DNA of 64,000 bases from Haloplanus salinarum (GCF_024498175.1 NZ_CP101823.1:620001-684000); one strand, 5' to 3'; positions 35,998 through 44,198 are shown, numbered from the stretch's first letter. Made by a program: numbers and translations. Notes: generated by a model not told the origin, from the sequence alone.

Positions 35998-36067
35998 CCG
36001 TACAGCAAGACGCTATCAAACTCGTCCCGCCACCGCACTTAGGTGGCTTGAAATATGAACACGATGT

Positions 36068-36397
36068 ATGGTTCTTGACTCGGATGTCAGGACCCACGAT
36101 TCACTGCAGACAAACCTCAAAAACGCAATCGAACGGGCACTCACACTGGAGACGTGGGTCTCCAGTTCCCGCGAGCGGATTGCCTCGAAATCGTTCATCA
36201 GTCGCCACACGCAGTTTGGTTCGGTGGACGAGTTCTGTGTGGCCAGCCCGTGTGACGATGACACTATTGGCGGCGTCCAACAGCTCTCGGCCGATGAACG
36301 CGACGCATTCGTAGCGCGGACAACTGATTTCGAGACATGGGCAGAAATGAAGGAAAGCGCAGCTGTCGAAGATCTCGTCACGCTTCAGAATATCTAA
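36068..36397 (+). CDS. Hypothetical acidic protein
   Basis: A 109-residue soluble acidic protein (MVLDSDVRTHDSLQTNLKNA at the start, FVARTTDFETWAEMKESAAV near the end). The acidic, A+T-tolerant codon use fits a real haloarchaeal gene of the island. Its stop is immediately followed by the stop of the convergent phosphate transporter. I do not recognise a family; a role together with the zinc-ribbon protein 70 bases upstream is possible only by position. Confidence 0.5.
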   Translation: MVLDSDVRTHDSLQTNLKNAIERALTLETWVSSSRERIASKSFISRHTQFGSVDEFCVASPCDDDTIGGVQQLSADERDAFVARTTDFETWAEMKESAAVEDLVTLQNI

Positions 36398-37606
36398 TTA
36401 CCCGAGTCCCGGAAGCGCAGCGAGCGTGTGATAGAGCGCGAAGCTAATTACGGTCCCGCCGACCATCGAGCCGACCCACGCCCCGACAGTGTAGACCGTC
36501 TTTGTGGTCGATATCCCGGCGGAGTCCGACGACCCGCCGACAAGTCCGGCCCCGACGATGCTAGAAATCATCACTTTGTTGAACGAGATGGGATAGCCGA
36601 GCGCGATTGCTGCCTGCGCGACGAGAAACGCAGGAATGAACGCTGCAATCGACCGCTTCGGCCCGAGTGAGGCATACTCGCGGGCCACAGCCTGGATGAG
36701 GCGTGGCGAACGGAACCATCCCCCGAGGAGAATTCCAAGGCCCCCGAGTGCGAGCAGGTACAGCGAGGGAAGGCCGAGCGACGATTCAAAGACGGCTTCC
36801 AGTGGCCCGGTGGCCAGTCCGACCTGCGACCCGCCGCTGGTGAACACGACGACGAGGGCGAGCGCGACCAGCATTCTGTTGATTCCGGTCGTCACGTCAC
36901 GCCGGAGTTGCCAGTAGACCACTGTGAGCGTGAGAAGTCCGAGTACAACCCCAACGAGTACGATTCCGGCCTCGCCGAGCCCTATCGATGCGACGTTAAA
37001 TTGACGGGTGATAACGCCCGCAATCGATCCTTGCTCGCTCTGGGGGGCCGGGAGAAACGATAGCTGGACGTTGGCGAGTGTGTAGCCGACGCCGGCGGCG
37101 AGCAGCGGAATGCTTAGCGTATCCGAGACCGTCTCATCCAGTAACAGCCACGCGAGACCGTACGCGAGGACGCCCTCGACGACCGGAATCGCAAACCAAA
37201 ATCCCAGAATCTTAGCGTACGTCATGACCGCAAAGCCACCGCCAAGAGCGACACCCGCACCGATCGCTGCACCGGTGACCGTGAACGCTGAGGGAATAGG
37301 GTAACCGCGGGAGTTCCCGATCGTGATGAGTGTGGCTGCCGTGAGCAGCGTCGCAGTGGCTGCTAGTGGCGTGATCGTCACGCCGGTCACCAGCCCGTGA
37401 CCAATCGTCTCGGAGATACTGCCACCCTGCGCAATGGCACCGAGACCGGCGACGAGGCCGACCAGTAGTGCCCCCCGAAGGGTGGACAACGCGTTCGCTC
37501 CGACGGCTGGCGCAATCGGGGCGGAGTTGCTGTTTGCCCCGACGGTAAATGACATAAAAAGCGATGCCACGAGCGCGACAGAGACTATTCCGATTACTGA
37601 GGACAT
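36398..37606 (-). CDS. PiT-family inorganic phosphate transporter
   Basis: A 402-residue membrane protein of the PHO4/PiT family, cation-coupled phosphate uptake. It contains the duplicated family motif, first GANSNSAPIAPAVGANAL near residue 24 and second GYPISFNKVMISSIVGAGLVGG near 340, with about ten hydrophobic helices between. Long Gly/Ala-rich segments (TLITIGNSRGYPIPSAFTV) match the conserved loop. It is the only minus-strand transporter in the island and converges with the hypothetical gene. Confidence 0.88.
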   Translation of the reverse strand: MSSVIGIVSVALVASLFMSFTVGANSNSAPIAPAVGANALSTLRGALLVGLVAGLGAIAQGGSISETIGHGLVTGVTITPLAATATLLTAATLITIGNSRGYPIPSAFTVTGAAIGAGVALGGGFAVMTYAKILGFWFAIPVVEGVLAYGLAWLLLDETVSDTLSIPLLAAGVGYTLANVQLSFLPAPQSEQGSIAGVITRQFNVASIGLGEAGIVLVGVVLGLLTLTVVYWQLRRDVTTGINRMLVALALVVVFTSGGSQVGLATGPLEAVFESSLGLPSLYLLALGGLGILLGGWFRSPRLIQAVAREYASLGPKRSIAAFIPAFLVAQAAIALGYPISFNKVMISSIVGAGLVGGSSDSAGISTTKTVYTVGAWVGSMVGGTVISFALYHTLAALPGLG

Positions 37607-37877
37607 AGGTGTCCAGGTTCAGACGGTGCTGTGACTCGGAGTAGGAGCCCGATACGCCACACTCTTGAACAGACACGTATGATTCTGTTGGTAGCGTTCG
37701 CGCGTCTCGTGGAACTGATCACAGCCCCCGTCTATTTGACTCTCCTCATCGTTCGACCCGAGTCTGCTACCGCGCCGCCTGGTCGATGAATATCAACGGA
37801 TTCCGGTGAAACCCGATACGGAATGCGGAAGTAGGAATATTTTGGATCTGAGGTTCCTTAGAATGGGATAACACATT
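37607..37877. other. Intergenic stretch before repeat R2
   Basis: Contains the promoter side of the phosphate transporter gene on the minus strand. I see no further gene, IS end or strong palindrome. Confidence 0.4.
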
Positions 37878-37932
37878 CACCGAGCCTACTAGTAGTTTCT
37901 CGCCCGGTAGTGTTCCGGGCGTACATTTCACA
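37878..37932 (+). repeat. Repeat family R, head copy R2
   Basis: CACCGAG, CTACTAGTAG, TTTCTCG, then the perfect hairpin GCCCGG-TAGTGTT-CCGGGC and GTACATTTCAC. A second hairpin uses CGAG...CTCG around the CTACTAGTAG palindrome. It lies 75 bases before the toxin-antitoxin pair and has no recognisable tail. Confidence 0.8.
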
Positions 37933-38007
37933 GACACTCTCTGAGCGGGAGCTCTCGCCAGCCCAGTCAGCAGTATGATTTTGCGGGAGTAGCAGCAACG
38001 TGTAGGT

Positions 38008-38301
38008 ATGTCCGAGGGAGAATCCCGGCGGATCGCACACGAGCTGAAGAGCGAGCCGCACATTCGTGGCCGCCGGGTCAGCGTCCGTCAGGTGTATGCC
38101 CTCGTCGAAGAACGTGGTGAAGACCCCGAGGCTGTTGCCGATCGGTACGACCTCGACGTCGCTGACGTGTATCACGCGCTGGCTTACTATCACGATCATC
38201 CGCGAGAGATGCGTGACGTAGAAGAGGAGCGCGACGATGCGATAGCGGACTTCCGCGAGTCGATCAACCGTCCCGAAGGCGTCGATCCCGATGCCGCCTG
38301 A
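38008..38301 (+). CDS. DUF433-family antitoxin
   Basis: A 97-residue protein with the DUF433 winged-helix-like domain: EPHIRGRRVSVRQVYALVEERG, then AVADRYDLDVADVYHALAYY. DUF433 proteins are the DNA-binding antitoxin half of pairs with PIN-like DUF5615 proteins; they neutralise the partner and repress the operon. The stop overlaps or nearly abuts the start of the next gene (ATG 38291 or 38303). It is bracketed by repeats R2 and R3. Confidence 0.88.
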   Translation: MSEGESRRIAHELKSEPHIRGRRVSVRQVYALVEERGEDPEAVADRYDLDVADVYHALAYYHDHPREMRDVEEERDDAIADFRESINRPEGVDPDAA

Positions 38302-38302
38302 G

Positions 38303-38647
38303 ATGAGCGGGTGGCGCTTTCTCCTCGATGAGAACATCGATCCAAAGACAGCCACGTACTTATCGAAAGAAGAAATTCACGCCGAGCACGTCCGTGACGC
38401 GCTCCGGCAAGGAGCCGATGACGAAGCGGATGTCTTACCGTACGCCCGAGAACACGAACTGATCGTCGTGACGAGCGACGTGAAAGATTTCGGTGGGTTA
38501 CCATCCGACGCTCATGCTGGTGTCGTCCTGCTCTATGAGGATACGATGCCGGCGTATCAGGTCGCGTCTGGTCCAATTACGATGACCGACGCGTATCCGA
38601 ATCGAGATTCGTTCGGTGGCCGCGAGGAACTCGATCCGTGGGTTTGA
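38303..38647 (+). CDS. DUF5615 PIN-like toxin
   Basis: A 114-residue PIN-like nuclease (DUF5615, Mut7-C-related). The acidic active-site residues are seen in FLLDENIDPKTATYL at the N-terminus, DEADVLPYAREHELIVVTSD in the middle and VKDFGG. Such proteins are predicted RNases acting as toxins. ATG 38303 (MSGWRFLL) fits the family start; ATG 38291 would overlap the antitoxin by 11 bases. Repeat R3 begins 53 bases after the stop. Confidence 0.87.
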   Translation: MSGWRFLLDENIDPKTATYLSKEEIHAEHVRDALRQGADDEADVLPYAREHELIVVTSDVKDFGGLPSDAHAGVVLLYEDTMPAYQVASGPITMTDAYPNRDSFGGREELDPWV

Positions 38648-38700
38648 TCCGGGATGCTGATTTTACGATCTTGAGGCCTTCAAATCAGCCAAGACACTTC

Positions 38701-38871
38701 CACCTACCTTACTAGTAGAAATTCGTCCGGTAGTGTTCCGGGCACGCATTTCGAGTATACTATCGAAAGTATATGCAAATAATACAGATAGCCTCAGTCG
38801 GAATCTATCATTGAATGAGATTCACCCGTAGTAGCCTCTCTTTCTCGCCGGATCACGGAAACAGTCGATGA
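38701..38871 (+). repeat. Repeat family R, complete copy R3
   Basis: Head (38701-38755): CACCTAC, ACTAGTAGAAA, GGTAGTGTTCCGGGC, GCATTTCGAGTATACTAT. End: CACGGAAACAGTCGATGA at 38871, then a tail resembling GAATgAxGTxTG. It is uninterrupted and shows what R1 looked like before the IS6 insertion. It separates the DUF433/DUF5615 pair from the Fic gene. Confidence 0.78.
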
Positions 38872-39005
38872 TGACGAGCCTGGAATAAGGTTTGCCCGCT
38901 CTCTACGACGCTCGCCGCCGTTACGCTCGGGAGGAGTGACCCCAACGGCAAGAGTCGGTCGTTCGGAGAGAAAACGATAGGTTAGTCGGATGTGAATCTC
39001 CGACA

Positions 39006-39494
39006 ATGACCGACTCGTTTTGGTATCCGTCGGTCGAAGATGTACTCGACATCCACGAGGACATCGTCTCGGAGTACCCAGACACCAGCTCGGGCGTCCG
39101 GAGTCGCGGAGATATCGAATTCGCACTGGAGTACGTCAGCGAAGGGAGCTTCGGGTCGGTTCCGAAGACGATTCACGAGAAGTCATTTCATCTGCTTCGG
39201 CTCCTCGTCGCCAACCACCCGTTCGTGGACGGTAACAAGCGCACCGCACTCAACACGACGACGGTATTCTATCTGCTCAACGGTCGCCGGTTCGAATACG
39301 ACAACGAAACCAGAGGGATACTGGCGAAGTTCGGTACCGACGAGAAGGCTGTCGATGAGGACGACGTACTCGAATATCTCCGAACACACACGACCGAAGT
39401 CGATTTGCACGAAGTGGTCGAACGATGGCGAGGCGACCTCGTCGAGTACGGACTTGCTCAGCTGTCCGATGAATCGTTGGACCCGAACGATTAA
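39006..39494 (+). CDS. Fic/Doc-family toxin
   Basis: A 162-residue Fic-domain protein. The catalytic motif HPFVDGNKRTAL is complete (His-x-Phe-x-x-Gly-Asn-Lys-Arg form), preceded by FALEYVSEGSFGSVP-like Doc sequence and followed by a C-terminal helical part (ELxR-rich). Doc proteins phosphorylate and Fic proteins AMPylate target proteins; the Asp at the motif's variable position and the short length favour Doc-like. No antitoxin with a Phd domain is upstream; a 46-residue gene follows. It is flanked by repeats R3 and R4. Confidence 0.9.
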   Translation: MTDSFWYPSVEDVLDIHEDIVSEYPDTSSGVRSRGDIEFALEYVSEGSFGSVPKTIHEKSFHLLRLLVANHPFVDGNKRTALNTTTVFYLLNGRRFEYDNETRGILAKFGTDEKAVDEDDVLEYLRTHTTEVDLHEVVERWRGDLVEYGLAQLSDESLDPND

Positions 39495-39519
39495 CCGAAC
39501 TCGTGGTCAAGATGTGGAC

Positions 39520-39660
39520 ATGGCGACGGAAGAGCAGCCAGGCGACCGAACGCCACTCGACGATGTGATGGAAGACATTCGCCGAGAGCTTGTGTTGCGC
39601 GTTGCCAAGGCTGATCGGGACGAACATCGCGAGATCTACGACGCCCTCGAAAACGAGTAG
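39520..39660 (+). CDS. Small acidic protein following Fic (candidate antitoxin)
   Basis: ATG 39520 encodes 46 residues, starting MATEEQPGDRTPLDDVMED and ending REIYDALENE, mostly helical and charged. It starts 25 bases after the Fic stop on the same strand and ends 50 bases before repeat R4, so it belongs to the same repeat-bounded unit. The inhibitory Ser/Thr-x-x-x-Glu motif of Fic antitoxins is not evident. The antitoxin role is inferred from position. Confidence 0.5.
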   Translation: MATEEQPGDRTPLDDVMEDIRRELVLRVAKADRDEHREIYDALENE

Positions 39661-39709
39661 CGGTTTCACGTCCATCTGTTCTCGATTCGCAGAAACGTGA
39701 GTTACACTC

Positions 39710-39764
39710 CCGGCGAGCCTGCTAGTAGCTTCTCGCCCGGTAGCGTTCCGGGCACGCATTTCGG
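39710..39764 (+). repeat. Repeat family R, head copy R4
   Basis: CGGCGAG, CTGCTAGTAG, CTTCTCG, the perfect hairpin GCCCGG-TAGCGTT-CCGGGC and ACGCATTTCGG. The hairpin arms equal those of R2 and one loop base differs. No tail is seen downstream. Confidence 0.8.
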
Positions 39765-40122
39765 ATCCACCCCGGTAACCACGCTCTCCAAGGATCCCCC
39801 AGCCGACGACGGACGCTCGCGTCGGTCGGACCGGAGCCGGGCTGAGTGCCGTCGAGATCCAACCTCGGAATCGATTGCCGCCGCTGTGACGATGGGTGCC
39901 GACGACTCGATCACGGCCGTCGATCCGACCGTCGTCGACGCCATCCGATCCGGATCGCGCTCCTGGAGTTCAGCTTCGGTCCCGGCGGTCTCCCCCGGGC
40001 AACCGGTCGCCTTCGAGGGGGAATTTTTCGGATGCCATCCCGCGACCCCGATCCGTCACGCCCGGGACCCGACACTCGTCGACACGGCGAATCCGCGTAC
40101 TGCGCCGATCTCGGACTCCGGA
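39765..40122. other. Gene-free stretch at the right border of the island
   Basis: Several open frames exist on both strands but none reads like a conserved protein. The stretch may hold eroded coding sequence (a frame near 39880-39960 looks partly protein-like). No repeat, IS end or RNA gene is recognised. Confidence 0.35.
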
Positions 40123-41277
40123 TCACCACTCTGCGAGTACACCGTCGTCGGTTCGCCATAGTGGTGGAGACCACTCCGAGCTGTCTTCGCTACGTGATCT
40201 CACTCTCTCTTCGTCGATTTCGACTCCTAACCCGGGACCGCTCGGGAGTTCCATCGTTCCGCCCTCGTAATCGAGAACGTGGGGATTGGACAGGTACTCC
40301 CGGAGCCCCCCTCGGTCGTTATACTGCATATTCAGACTTTGTTCCTGAATGAACGCGTTGGACACTGTCGCGTCGACCTGTACGGAGGACGCGAGGGCGA
40401 TCGGCCCAAGTGGACAGTGGGGGGCGACGCTGATATCGTAGGCTTCGGCCATCGTCGCGATTTTTCGCACTTCGGTGATGCCACCGGCGTGCGAGAGATC
40501 GGGTTGGATGATGTCGACATGCCCCGCTTCAAACAAGGGCTTGTAATCCCACCGGGAAAAGAGACGCTCGCCAGTCGCGATGGGAATCGTCGTGTGTCTG
40601 GCTATCTCTCCGATCGCATCCGAATGCTCGGGGACCACTGGTTCCTCGATGAACATCGGGTTAAGCGGCTCGAGCTCCGTGACGAGCTGTTTAGCGACCG
40701 TTTTCGTGGTCCGACCGTGCAGGTCAACACCGATATCCACCTCGGGTCCGACGGCTTCCCTGACCGCGGCCACTCGATCACGGGCCTTTCGAATCTGTGC
40801 GGGCGATTCTACCCGTTCGAGGCCCTCGGTAGCCAACATCTTCACCGCGGTAAAGCCCTCCTCGACCTTCTCGACGGCCGCCTGTGTCACCTCGTCGACC
40901 GTCTCGCCGGTCACCCATTGATACACACGCATCCGGTCACGGACGGGTCCGCCCAGAAGCTCGTAGACGGGTTTACCCATCCGTTTTCCTTTTATGTCCC
41001 AGAGAGCCTGGTCGATACCTGCGATCGCACTCATCAAGATCGGACCACCCCGGTAGAAGTCCCCCCTGTACAGCACCTGCCAATGTTCCTCGATCGGTGC
41101 TGGATCTTCGCCCAACAAATGCCGGTCTACGAGCTGGCGGACGGCGGCGGCAACAGGTCCTGCTTTCCCCTCGATCACGGGTTCCCCCCATCCGACTGTG
41201 CCGTCACTCGTCTCTAGCTTGAGAAACAACCAGCGGGGTGGTACCCGATAGAGTTCGTAGTCGATGATCTCCGTCAT
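40123..41277 (-). CDS. Enolase-superfamily sugar-acid dehydratase (galactonate dehydratase-like)
   Basis: A 384-residue enzyme of the mandelate racemase/muconate lactonising group. Metal and catalytic features are VDLHGRTTK (first metal Asp and the His-Gly-Arg of D-galactonate-type dehydratases), FIEEPVVPE (second metal Glu), ATGERLF (third Glu) and VAPHCPLGP with the catalytic His. Such enzymes remove water from galactonate, gluconate or related acids. The C-terminus after PSGPGLGVEIDEE is longer than needed and low in complexity. Lower GC than the flanks suggests transfer. Confidence 0.87.
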   Translation of the reverse strand: MTEIIDYELYRVPPRWLFLKLETSDGTVGWGEPVIEGKAGPVAAAVRQLVDRHLLGEDPAPIEEHWQVLYRGDFYRGGPILMSAIAGIDQALWDIKGKRMGKPVYELLGGPVRDRMRVYQWVTGETVDEVTQAAVEKVEEGFTAVKMLATEGLERVESPAQIRKARDRVAAVREAVGPEVDIGVDLHGRTTKTVAKQLVTELEPLNPMFIEEPVVPEHSDAIGEIARHTTIPIATGERLFSRWDYKPLFEAGHVDIIQPDLSHAGGITEVRKIATMAEAYDISVAPHCPLGPIALASSVQVDATVSNAFIQEQSLNMQYNDRGGLREYLSNPHVLDYEGGTMELPSGPGLGVEIDEERVRSRSEDSSEWSPPLWRTDDGVLAEW

Positions 41278-41304
41278 ACGATTCAGTCAAAGAGGGCATT
41301 CCAG

Positions 41305-41322
41305 TCCTATTTATAAATTTGC
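41305..41322 (-). promoter_or_regulatory. TATA box of the dehydratase gene
   Basis: Read on the minus strand, AAATTTATAAATAGG lies about 30 bases before ATG 41277, so the transcript probably has little or no leader. Confidence 0.55.
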
Positions 41323-41520
41323 CACCACTTCCGAGAAACCGAACGGCCGTCGGGAGTAGCGCCGACGACCCGTCGATGACCGTCGAGTCCCGGTGGGATG
41401 CCCCGAACCCAAGGGATATATCCGCGCGTCCGGTAGATTCCACCGAGATGAACCACCGAAGCGTGCCGGAGACACACTGGGGGCCCGCGACCGATTCCGT
41501 CCGAACCGGGGGCCGGTAGC

Positions 41521-41670
41521 GTGCCCTGGGGCGTCAACACGGAGTTCACCGAGGACGAGCCACAGGACGTGGAGATCGAAGAGGACGGAGAGAAAGTCGA
41601 CCGCAGCGAGGAGGGGTCCGAGACCACCGAGGACTTCGACATCGACGAGGCGATTTCGAACCTGGACTGA
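41521..41670 (+). CDS. Small highly acidic protein (49 residues)
   Basis: GTG 41521 encodes a 49-residue protein beginning VPWGVNTEFTEDEPQDVEIE and ending DEAISNLD, with about 40 per cent Asp/Glu. The composition is typical of small haloarchaeal cytosolic proteins. The TGA stop at 41668-41670 is directly followed by a palindromic element. Family and function are not recognised. Confidence 0.5.
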   Translation: MPWGVNTEFTEDEPQDVEIEEDGEKVDRSEEGSETTEDFDIDEAISNLD

Positions 41671-41750
41671 TACGGATTAGTGTAACTGTTCACCGGTGGT
41701 TCGCCGGACTGTCCTGGCGAACCACCGGTGCTGACTTACAATAAACAGTA
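41671..41750. mobile_element. 80-bp palindromic MITE-like element
   Basis: The outer ends TACGGATTAGTGTAA and, inverted, TACTGTTTATTGTAA match at most positions. The centre is a perfect 15-bp inverted repeat, CACCGGTGGTTCGCC and GGCGAACCACCGGTG, around GGACTGTCCT. TGA flanks both sides (41668-41670 and 41751-41753), a possible 3-bp target duplication. A related degenerate copy lies at 52066-52110. Confidence 0.7.
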
Positions 41751-41949
41751 TGAACGGCTCGCCCGTATCGGACTCCGACGGCCGGGTCCCCGGGGCCGCA
41801 CTGGTCCGCGTGTCACGAACGGGAGAACTCGAACCCACGACTAGCCGTGTGGACGTCTCGGACGGAGGGGGCGACGAGTGGCCGATCCGTCGCCGGCACG
41901 CGTCGCCGCGGACCGCGAAGTATAGGGTCGTCGGCACGAAGTAGGGGGC

Positions 41950-42330
41950 GTGACATTCGACGCGCTTCCCGACGGCTGGACGGTCTGGCACGAGGAGTCC
42001 GAGGGGCGGGCGATCCTGGCCTACCGTCCCGACGTGTTCGACACCGAGGCCTTCCCTGCGCCCTGTCTCCCGACTGTCTACCTCTCCCCGGGGTCGCCCC
42101 GGCGTCGGCCCGGGAGCGGGGAAAGCGACGGATGGACCGTCACGCTGTATCTCGAACCCGAAGTCGAGGCGCGGGTCGAGTCGGCGGACGACCGGCCGGC
42201 TGCCGTCGAGACGGCGGTCGAGTTCGCCCGCGCGTTCGCCGCCGGCGATGTCGACTACCGCGAGGTCTACCAGGTCCCACGGGAGGCGTACTTCGAGCGC
42301 CTCGACGAACTGCTCGGTCGCGAGGCTTAA
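41950..42330 (+). CDS. Haloarchaeal conserved protein, DUF5820-like
   Basis: A 126-residue soluble protein starting at GTG 41950 (TFDALPDGWTVWHEESEGRA). The Trp-rich N-terminus, a Pro-rich central loop and the C-terminal helix (AVEFARAFAAGDVDYREVYQ) resemble a small family restricted to haloarchaea that I believe is DUF5820; this was not verified. It lies 25 bases before the UPF0179 gene on the same strand. Confidence 0.65.
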   Translation: MTFDALPDGWTVWHEESEGRAILAYRPDVFDTEAFPAPCLPTVYLSPGSPRRRPGSGESDGWTVTLYLEPEVEARVESADDRPAAVETAVEFARAFAAGDVDYREVYQVPREAYFERLDELLGREA

Positions 42331-42355
42331 CCGACCGGGTCGTGAACGTTCGGGT

Positions 42356-42805
42356 ATGTCGGAGGTCACGCTCATCGGAACGCGCCTCGCAGAGGTGGGC
42401 CGCGAGTTCGTCTTCCGCGGCGAATCCAGCGCCTGCGAGGGCTGTCCCTACCGCGGTCAGTGTCTCGACCTCTCTCCAGGGACCCGGTACCGGATCACGG
42501 GCGTTCGCGAGGGCGCTCAAACGCTCGACTGTGCCGTCCACGACGGCGGCGTTCGCGCCGTCGAGGTCGAACCGGCATCCATCCCCGCGAACGTGCCATC
42601 GAAGGGAGCCTACGCCGGCAGCAAGACGGAGTTGGCCGGGTCGTGTCCGTACACCGACTGTCCGAGTCACACCTACTGTGTCCCCGACGGCGCGGAACTC
42701 GGCGCGGAGTACCGCATCGACGAGGTGGTGGGCGACCCACCCCACGACTACTGTATGCTGGACCGTGACCTCACGCTGGTCGAACTCGCGCCCCGCGAGG
42801 AGTGA
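42356..42805 (+). CDS. UPF0179 family cysteine-rich protein
   Basis: A 149-residue archaeal protein with two cysteine clusters: ACEGCPYRGQCLDL near residues 27-40 and GSCPYTDCPSHTYC near 100-113, with a further YCML near the C-terminus. The pattern suggests zinc or Fe-S binding. Found widely in euryarchaea; function unknown. Its 3' end overlaps the convergent desuccinylase-family gene by 58 bases. Confidence 0.9.
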   Translation: MSEVTLIGTRLAEVGREFVFRGESSACEGCPYRGQCLDLSPGTRYRITGVREGAQTLDCAVHDGGVRAVEVEPASIPANVPSKGAYAGSKTELAGSCPYTDCPSHTYCVPDGAELGAEYRIDEVVGDPPHDYCMLDRDLTLVELAPREE

Positions 42806-43614
42806 CCGTCCGCCGGGTCCGCGACGTCGGCCAGTCGGCCGACTCGCTCGCCCGCGTACCCGAACACGCTCTCGTACCCCTCGGCCGACATCAGGATTGG
42901 ATAGAAGGGCTCGTCGGCCACCCGGTCGTCGCCGTCGGCCGCCGCGAACGGGACGCCGGCGGGCACTCGCTCGAAGTTCTCGACGAACACTTCGTGTTCG
43001 GTCGCCGGCGCCTTCGGCACGCGTCCGGTGAGACGGAAGATCGGCACGTCGCCATCGGCCGTCTCCAGACCGGCCTCCGACGGCAGCACGCCCGCCGCGG
43101 CGAGGAACGCGTCGATCACCAGTCGGGCGTTCTCGGCAGCCCCGTCGGACCACTGCAGTCCACACTCCACCTCGACGGTGCCGGGGTAGTCGATCAGCCG
43201 ACCCCCGGCGTACGCGTCCGTCTCGACGACCGCGTCGATGGGGAGGTGCGCACAGAGCGACGCCGTCTCCGGATCGACCGTGTCGACCAGGGCGAAGGGG
43301 TCGGCGTACGACTGCGTGGAGTGAAGCGCGAGCGTCGTACAGTCCTCCACTTCGGCCAGCAGCCGCGGTGCCAGTCGCCGCTCGTGGCTCTCCGCGTTCT
43401 CGTCGCCGGGGAACGCCCGGTTCAGGTCGTCGTCCAGATATCGCACGTCGCGGTCCAGGGCACCCTCGTTGGCGACGACGAACTTCACCGGCCGCCGGAA
43501 CGACGGCGGGTCGGAAAGCAGTTCGTCGACCGCGCGGGGGCCGCAGGGTTCGTCGCCGTGGACCGCCGCGACGACCGCCACCTGGGGGTCGTCGCCGAAC
43601 TCTCGTATCCTCAT
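42748..43614 (-). CDS. Succinylglutamate desuccinylase/aspartoacylase-family zinc hydrolase
   Basis: A 288-residue M14-like zinc amidohydrolase. Zinc ligands are in AVVAAVHGDEPCGPRA (His-x-x-Glu) and TLALHSTQSYADP (third His), and the Glu of VEVECGLQW fits the catalytic position. Substrates in the family are N-acyl amino acids. The C-terminal 19 residues (SSRGASSTSVRSRSSIQ) are low complexity and antisense to the end of UPF0179, so the natural end may have been extended by mutation of an earlier stop. Confidence 0.85.
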   Translation of the reverse strand: MRIREFGDDPQVAVVAAVHGDEPCGPRAVDELLSDPPSFRRPVKFVVANEGALDRDVRYLDDDLNRAFPGDENAESHERRLAPRLLAEVEDCTTLALHSTQSYADPFALVDTVDPETASLCAHLPIDAVVETDAYAGGRLIDYPGTVEVECGLQWSDGAAENARLVIDAFLAAAGVLPSEAGLETADGDVPIFRLTGRVPKAPATEHEVFVENFERVPAGVPFAAADGDDRVADEPFYPILMSAEGYESVFGYAGERVGRLADVADPADGHSSRGASSTSVRSRSSIQ

Positions 43615-43703
43615 TGTACACACCTGGTCCCGGGCGTTGAAGTGCGTTTCCGTCCCGTCGTCCCCACCGCAGGTGTTAGGCCGGTGGACCGACTGGGTTC
43701 GGT

Positions 43704-44198
43704 ATGGACGACCACACCCGGGACTACGAGGTGGGACCGCCGGTGTCGGGCGATCCGACCGGGTGGAGTGCGGACCGCGCCCCGTCGAACGGGTGGGAAC
43801 ACGGAACCCTCCGCCGCGCGGTGATCCACGGCGTCCGCCTCTACAACGCCGGCGCGTTCCACGAGTCACACGACTGCTTCGAGGACGAGTGGTACAACTA
43901 CGGGAGCGGGACCACCGAGAGCGCCTTCCTCCACGGGATGGTACAGGTCGCGGCGGGCGCGTACAAGCACTTCGACTTCGAGAACGACGACGGAATGTGT
44001 AGTCTCTTCGAGACGGCGCTCCAGTACCTCGGCGGCATCCCCGACGACTACTACGGCGTCGACCTCGTCGACGTGCGGACGACGCTCACGGACGCGTGCG
44101 ACGACCCGACCACTCTCCACGGGTGGCGGATCGCCCTCGACGGATCGACCCCCGAAGCGACGGACGTCGACTTCTCGTACGCCGAACGGCTGGAGTGA
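43704..44198 (+). CDS. DUF309 family protein
   Basis: A 164-residue protein with the DUF309 helical core: [21 protein letters not shown], then [16 protein letters not shown] and [16 protein letters not shown]. The family pattern of His and Glu residues in the first helices could bind metal; function is unknown. About 90 bases separate it from the divergent desuccinylase-family gene. Confidence 0.85.
   Translation: MDDHTRDYEVGPPVSGDPTGWSADRAPSNGWEHGTLRRAVIHGVRLYNAGAFHESHDCFEDEWYNYGSGTTESAFLHGMVQVAAGAYKHFDFENDDGMCSLFETALQYLGGIPDDYYGVDLVDVRTTLTDACDDPTTLHGWRIALDGSTPEATDVDFSYAERLE

Noticed and set aside
35729-36097. Minus-strand 122-codon frame
   Set aside because: It is antisense to the zinc-ribbon gene and mirrors its Cys and Gly codons; no protein-like pattern of its own.
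30836-39764. CRISPR-like array
   Set aside because: The repeats are separated by 0.8 to 5 kb of genes, not by short spacers, and no cas gene is present.
30836-39764. True integron
   Set aside because: No IntI-like tyrosine recombinase or attI site is in the window; only the layout is similar, so I report it as cassette-like.
39765-40122. Gene between repeat R4 and the dehydratase
   Set aside because: All frames are irregular in composition and none resembles a family; described as a gene-free stretch.
41815-41850. tRNA-like T-arm on the minus strand (GGGTTCGAG)
   Set aside because: The flanking bases do not form a five-pair T-stem and no anticodon or acceptor stem can be drawn.
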